Assembly (NCBI GenBank): GCA_007121975.1
Contig: SKJO01000395.1
Coordinates: forward strand, 1 to 7,453
Reading direction: 5' to 3'
From: Nitriliruptoraceae bacterium
Lineage (GTDB): Bacteria > Actinomycetota > Nitriliruptoria > Nitriliruptorales > Nitriliruptoraceae
DNA length: 7,453 nucleotides
A program made the translations under genes and the position numbers. How positions within the stretch are numbered: position 1 is the first letter of the stretch; each line of letters opens with the position of its first letter. Positions 5,109-7,453 of the stretch are shown one piece after another. Below the pieces are notes generated by a model. It ran no database searches, was not told where the DNA came from, and saw only the letters and a list, made by a program, of their open reading frames with translations.

Positions 5109-5555
5109 ATGGCCGTGTTCCTGGCCGACGAGCAGGAGGGGGCGGTCGACGGTGACGAGCTGCTCGCGCTGGCCCGCCACGTGCTCGCCGAGCAGCGGGT
5201 GCCCGAGGACATGGAGCTGTCGCTGCTCCTCGTCGACGCCGACACCATCGCCGAGCTCAACGCCGAGCACCTCGGCAAGGTCGGTCCGACCGATGTGCTG
5301 GCCTTCCCCATCGACCACCCCGGGGAGGCGCTTCCCGACGTTCCGGCGGTGCTCGGCGACGTCGTGCTGTGTCCCGCCATCGCCGCGGCCCAGGCGTCGG
5401 GACTCGGTCGCAGCCCCGCTGCCGAGCTGCGCCTGCTGACCGTGCACGGCATCCTGCACCTGCTCGGCATGGACCATGCCGACCCCGCCGCTGAGCGCGA
5501 GATGTTCGCCCTCACCGACCGCCTGCTGGCGTCGTTCGCGGCGGTCGAGCGGTGA
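5109..5555 (+). CDS. ybeY: Endoribonuclease YbeY (16S rRNA maturation)
   Basis: A 148-residue UPF0054 metalloprotein, a single-strand endoribonuclease needed for 16S rRNA 3'-end maturation and, with RNase R, for degradation of defective ribosomes. The zinc motif is complete: HGILHLLGMDH with His113, His117 and His123. The upstream conserved blocks are also visible: LSLLLVDADTIAELNAEHLGK, PTDVLAFPID and LGDVVLCPAIAAAQA (about residues 36-100). Its length is typical. ATG 5109 is preceded by GGGAGGGG (5092-5099) lying inside the end of phoH. Its stop codon overlaps the GTG of the next gene in a GTGA junction, so translational coupling is likely. Confidence 0.95.
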   Translation: MAVFLADEQEGAVDGDELLALARHVLAEQRVPEDMELSLLLVDADTIAELNAEHLGKVGPTDVLAFPIDHPGEALPDVPAVLGDVVLCPAIAAAQASGLGRSPAAELRLLTVHGILHLLGMDHADPAAEREMFALTDRLLASFAAVER

Positions 5556-6820
5556 GCGGCACCGACTGGTGGTTGCTCGCCCTGAGCATCGTGCTGCTGC
5601 TGCACACCTCGATCGTCGCCCTGGTCGAGACGGTCGTGACCCGTGTCGACATGGTGCGCGCGCTGCGCCTGCTCGAGGAGGACGAGCGCCGCGGTGCGGA
5701 GGCGCTGCTGTGGCTGGTGGAGCGCCGATCCAGTGCGCTCAACGTGCTGATGGTCATGACGGTGTCGGCCCGGGTGGTACTCGCGGCCCTGGCCACCGTG
5801 CTCGGACTGCGTCTGGTGGGCGGTGCCGGGGGTGTGGCGCTGGCTGTGCTCGTGGTCATCCTGGCCAGCCTGGTGATCGGCGAGGCCGTACCCCGCACGA
5901 TCGCGCTGCGGCACCTCGAACCCGTGGGTCTCGCTGTGGCGCCGCAGGCCCGGATCCTGGTGCGGGCGCTGGATCCCCTGGCGGGCCTGGTGGTCGCGAT
6001 GGGCCGGGCGTTGGTGCCCCGCCGCCACGAGGTCTCGGGTCCGTATGCCTCCGACGACGAGCTGCGCGAGCTCGAGTCCGACGACGAGGAGGTCGACGAG
6101 GAGCTCGAACCCGAGGAGCGGGCGATGATCCGCTCGATCTTCGAGCTCGGTGACACCATCGCACGGGAGGTGATGGTTCCTCGACCCGACATGATCACCG
6201 TGCCGCGTGACGCCTCCCTCGACGAGGTCGTGGGCATCGCCATCGAGCACGGCACGTCGCGGATCCCGGTGCACGATCCCGCGGAGCACGGCAGCATCAC
6301 CGGCACGATCTACGCCAAGGATCTGCTGCGCCGGATCGCCACCGACCCCGAGGAGTCCTGGAGCGATCTGATCCGACCGCCGACGTTCGTCCCCGAGACG
6401 CAGCGGTGTGACGACCTGCTGCGTGACCTGCAGGCGGCCGCCGTGCATCTCGCGATCGTGGTCGACGAGTACGGCGAGGTGGTCGGGCTGGTCACCATCG
6501 AGGACATCCTCGAGGAGATCGTCGGCGAGATCGTCGACGAGCACGACCAGGAGGATCCGCTGGTCGAGGTCCTCGACGACGGCTGGCGGGTCGATGCCCG
6601 GCTCGGGGTCGACGACCTCAACGAGCTGCTGGGCATGCAGCTGCCGGAGGAGGGCTGGGACACCGTCGGCGGGCTGGTGTTCGGCACGCTCGGCCGGGTG
6701 CCCGGTGAGCAGGAGGTCATCGACCTCGAGGGCATCCGCATCACCGTCGAGCGCGTCCAGGGCCGGAGGGTGGCCTCGGTCACGGTCGCGCGACGCGACC
6801 CGTCCGATCAGGCGACATGA
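5552..6820 (+). CDS. CNNM/CBS/CorC-domain membrane protein (hemolysin C family, putative divalent cation transporter)
   Basis: A 422-residue membrane protein of the CNNM/CorB-CorC class, implicated in magnesium homeostasis; 'hemolysin' is a legacy name. The N-terminal CNNM (DUF21) domain has hydrophobic segments near residues 6-28, 62-88, 92-113 and 124-152. Its GEAVPRT (110-116) corresponds to the common G-E-x-x-P-K block with Lys replaced by Arg. The first helix lacks the usual small-residue S/A-E-A motif, having HTSIVALVE instead. An acidic linker (168-188) leads to two CBS domains (about 206-262 and 270-326), with EVMVPRPDMITVP and VVDEYGEVVGLVTIEDILEE. A CorC_HlyC domain follows (about 338-415, with WDTVGGLVFGTLGRVPGE). 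It starts at GTG 5552, overlapping ybeY by four bases. As I recall, the homologue in the same operon of Mycobacterium has a similar Pro-Arg-Thr variant, so this may be an operon-specific subtype. Confidence 0.92.
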   Translation: MSGTDWWLLALSIVLLLHTSIVALVETVVTRVDMVRALRLLEEDERRGAEALLWLVERRSSALNVLMVMTVSARVVLAALATVLGLRLVGGAGGVALAVLVVILASLVIGEAVPRTIALRHLEPVGLAVAPQARILVRALDPLAGLVVAMGRALVPRRHEVSGPYASDDELRELESDDEEVDEELEPEERAMIRSIFELGDTIAREVMVPRPDMITVPRDASLDEVVGIAIEHGTSRIPVHDPAEHGSITGTIYAKDLLRRIATDPEESWSDLIRPPTFVPETQRCDDLLRDLQAAAVHLAIVVDEYGEVVGLVTIEDILEEIVGEIVDEHDQEDPLVEVLDDGWRVDARLGVDDLNELLGMQLPEEGWDTVGGLVFGTLGRVPGEQEVIDLEGIRITVERVQGRRVASVTVARRDPSDQAT

Positions 6821-6861
6821 ACGTTTGCATCCGAACGAGCCTCCGGGGTGCCCTTTCGTTC

Positions 6862-6877
6862 CGGGCCCATCGGCCCG
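6862..6877 (+). terminator. Terminator-like hairpin after the phoH-ybeY-CNNM operon
   Basis: CGGGCC-CATC-GGCCCG forms a perfect 6-bp GC stem with a 4-nt loop, 41 bp beyond the stop codon of the membrane protein. It has no T-run, as is common for high-GC intrinsic terminators. Placement between an operon end and a new candidate promoter supports the call. Confidence 0.5.
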
Positions 6878-6921
6878 TGCTCCGGTGACCGAGGTCCGGT
6901 CCGTTGGGCGGCTGCTGGTCG

Positions 6922-6927
6922 TAGGGT
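6922..6927 (+). promoter_or_regulatory. Candidate -10 element of nifJ
   Basis: TAGGGT fits TAnnnT and lies 63 nt upstream of the nifJ ATG, after the terminator-like hairpin. Predicted transcription would start near 6934 and include the hairpin at 6939-6959 in the leader. No convincing -35 is seen. Confidence 0.3.
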
Positions 6928-6938
6928 CACCCCATTGG

Positions 6939-6959
6939 GGCTGCATCCTGCCTGCAGCC
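6939..6959. repeat. Perfect inverted repeat in the nifJ upstream region
   Basis: GGCTGCA (6939-6945) and TGCAGCC (6953-6959) are perfect complements around a 7-nt spacer. The site lies 31 nt before ATG 6991, immediately upstream of the ribosome binding region (GGAAGG 6976-6981). It could be a leader hairpin or a dimeric repressor operator; it does not resemble a Rex site that I know. Confidence 0.6.
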
Positions 6960-6990
6960 ATGGAGCCAGCTCAACGGAAGGTCCAAAGGG

Positions 6991-7453
6991 ATGTCGAGCA
7001 TCTGCATCGACGGCAATGAGGCGACCGCGCGGGTCGCCTACGCGCTGTCGGAGTCCGTCGCCATCTATCCCATCACCCCGGCCTCCCCGATGGGGGAGCT
7101 GGCGGACGACTGGGCTGCCCGAGGCAAGCCCAACCTTTGGGGCGCGGTGCCGGCCGTGGTCGAGCTGCAGTCCGAGGCCGGAGCGGCGGCCACGCTGCAC
7201 GGTGCGGTGCAGTCCGGATCGCTGGGAACCACCTTCACGGCCTCCCAGGGCCTGCTGCTGATGGTGCCCAACATGTTCAAGATCGCCGGCGAGCTCACCC
7301 CGACGGTGATCCACGTGGCCGCTCGCACGGTTGCCACCCACGCCCTGTCGATCTTCGGGGACCACTCGGATGTCATGGCCTGCCGCAGCACCGGCTGGAC
7401 CATGCTGGCCTCCAACACGCCCCAGGAGGCCCAGGACCTCGCCGCGGTCGCCC
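6991..7453 (+). CDS. nifJ: Pyruvate:ferredoxin (flavodoxin) oxidoreductase, N-terminal part
   Basis: The first 154 residues of a single-chain PFOR, which oxidatively decarboxylates pyruvate with CoA to acetyl-CoA and CO2 and passes electrons to ferredoxin or flavodoxin, using thiamine diphosphate and Fe-S clusters. The visible part is the N-terminal domain I. IDGNEATARVAYALSESVAI opens it, and YPITPASPMGE holds Thr29, VELQSEAGAAA holds Glu62 and HVAAR holds Arg112; these match the active-site Thr31, Glu64 and Arg114 of the Desulfovibrio enzyme with an offset of two. TTFTASQGLLLMVPNM and HALSIFGDHSDVM are further family blocks. The start is ATG 6991, with GGAAGG nine bases upstream. The full enzyme is about 1,200 residues, so most lies beyond the window. 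It appears to be a separate transcription unit unrelated to the ribosome/heat-shock genes before it. Confidence 0.93.
   Translation, partial: MSSICIDGNEATARVAYALSESVAIYPITPASPMGELADDWAARGKPNLWGAVPAVVELQSEAGAAATLHGAVQSGSLGTTFTASQGLLLMVPNMFKIAGELTPTVIHVAARTVATHALSIFGDHSDVMACRSTGWTMLASNTPQEAQDLAAVA

Noticed and set aside
5048..6961. 637-codon minus-strand open frame across ybeY and the CNNM gene, and a similar 475-codon frame at 4050-5477
   Set aside because: His/Gln/Asp/Gly-rich shadow translations opposite well-conserved genes, with no recognisable family and no ribosome site that stands out.

Overview
This window looks like a chromosomal housekeeping segment from a high-GC Gram-positive bacterium (Actinomycetota). 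GC is roughly 70 % judged by eye, and most starts are GTG. The conserved order hrcA-dnaJ-rsmE ... phoH-ybeY-CNNM is seen across this phylum. A BldD-type regulator with an intact c-di-GMP motif sits in the middle, and BldD is an actinobacterial family. A single-chain pyruvate:ferredoxin oxidoreductase follows. A deep-branching class such as Acidimicrobiia is plausible, but that is inference. I see no mobile element, CRISPR array, tRNA or rRNA.

Layout. (1) Positions 1-179, minus strand: the 5' end of a small holin-superfamily-III-like membrane protein, divergent from everything else. (2) 180-341: a divergent intergenic region with a GGCCC pentanucleotide tract, a CIRCE-like HrcA operator with the canonical 9-9-9 geometry, and candidate promoters. 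(3) 342-3443: hrcA, dnaJ (the hrcA-linked second copy typical of actinobacteria) and rsmE, with gaps of 32 and 13 nt, probably one heat-shock-controlled unit. (4) 3444-3535: a regulatory gap with a tandem 8-bp repeat and a promoter-like inverted repeat. A near-consensus BldD box overlaps the rsmE stop codon just before it. (5) 3536-4027: bldD-like gene. (6) 4092-6820: phoH, ybeY and a CNNM/CBS/CorC membrane protein, separated by 3 nt and then overlapping by 4 nt, probably one operon. (7) 6821-6990: a noncoding stretch with a terminator-like hairpin, a candidate -10 and a second hairpin. (8) 6991-7453: the N-terminal part of nifJ, running off the window.

How the genes work together. HrcA probably represses its own unit through the CIRCE-like site. 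DnaJ supplies the Hsp40 co-chaperone. RsmE and YbeY both act on 16S rRNA, and PhoH is a P-loop ATPase nearly always found beside YbeY, so the core theme is protein and ribosome quality control. The BldD-like gene adds a probable c-di-GMP-responsive regulator with its own promoter region and a plausible autoregulatory site. The most interesting observations are the CIRCE-like operator, the conserved c-di-GMP signature in the BldD homologue, and the candidate BldD box upstream of it. I did not find evidence for a wholly new multi-gene system.
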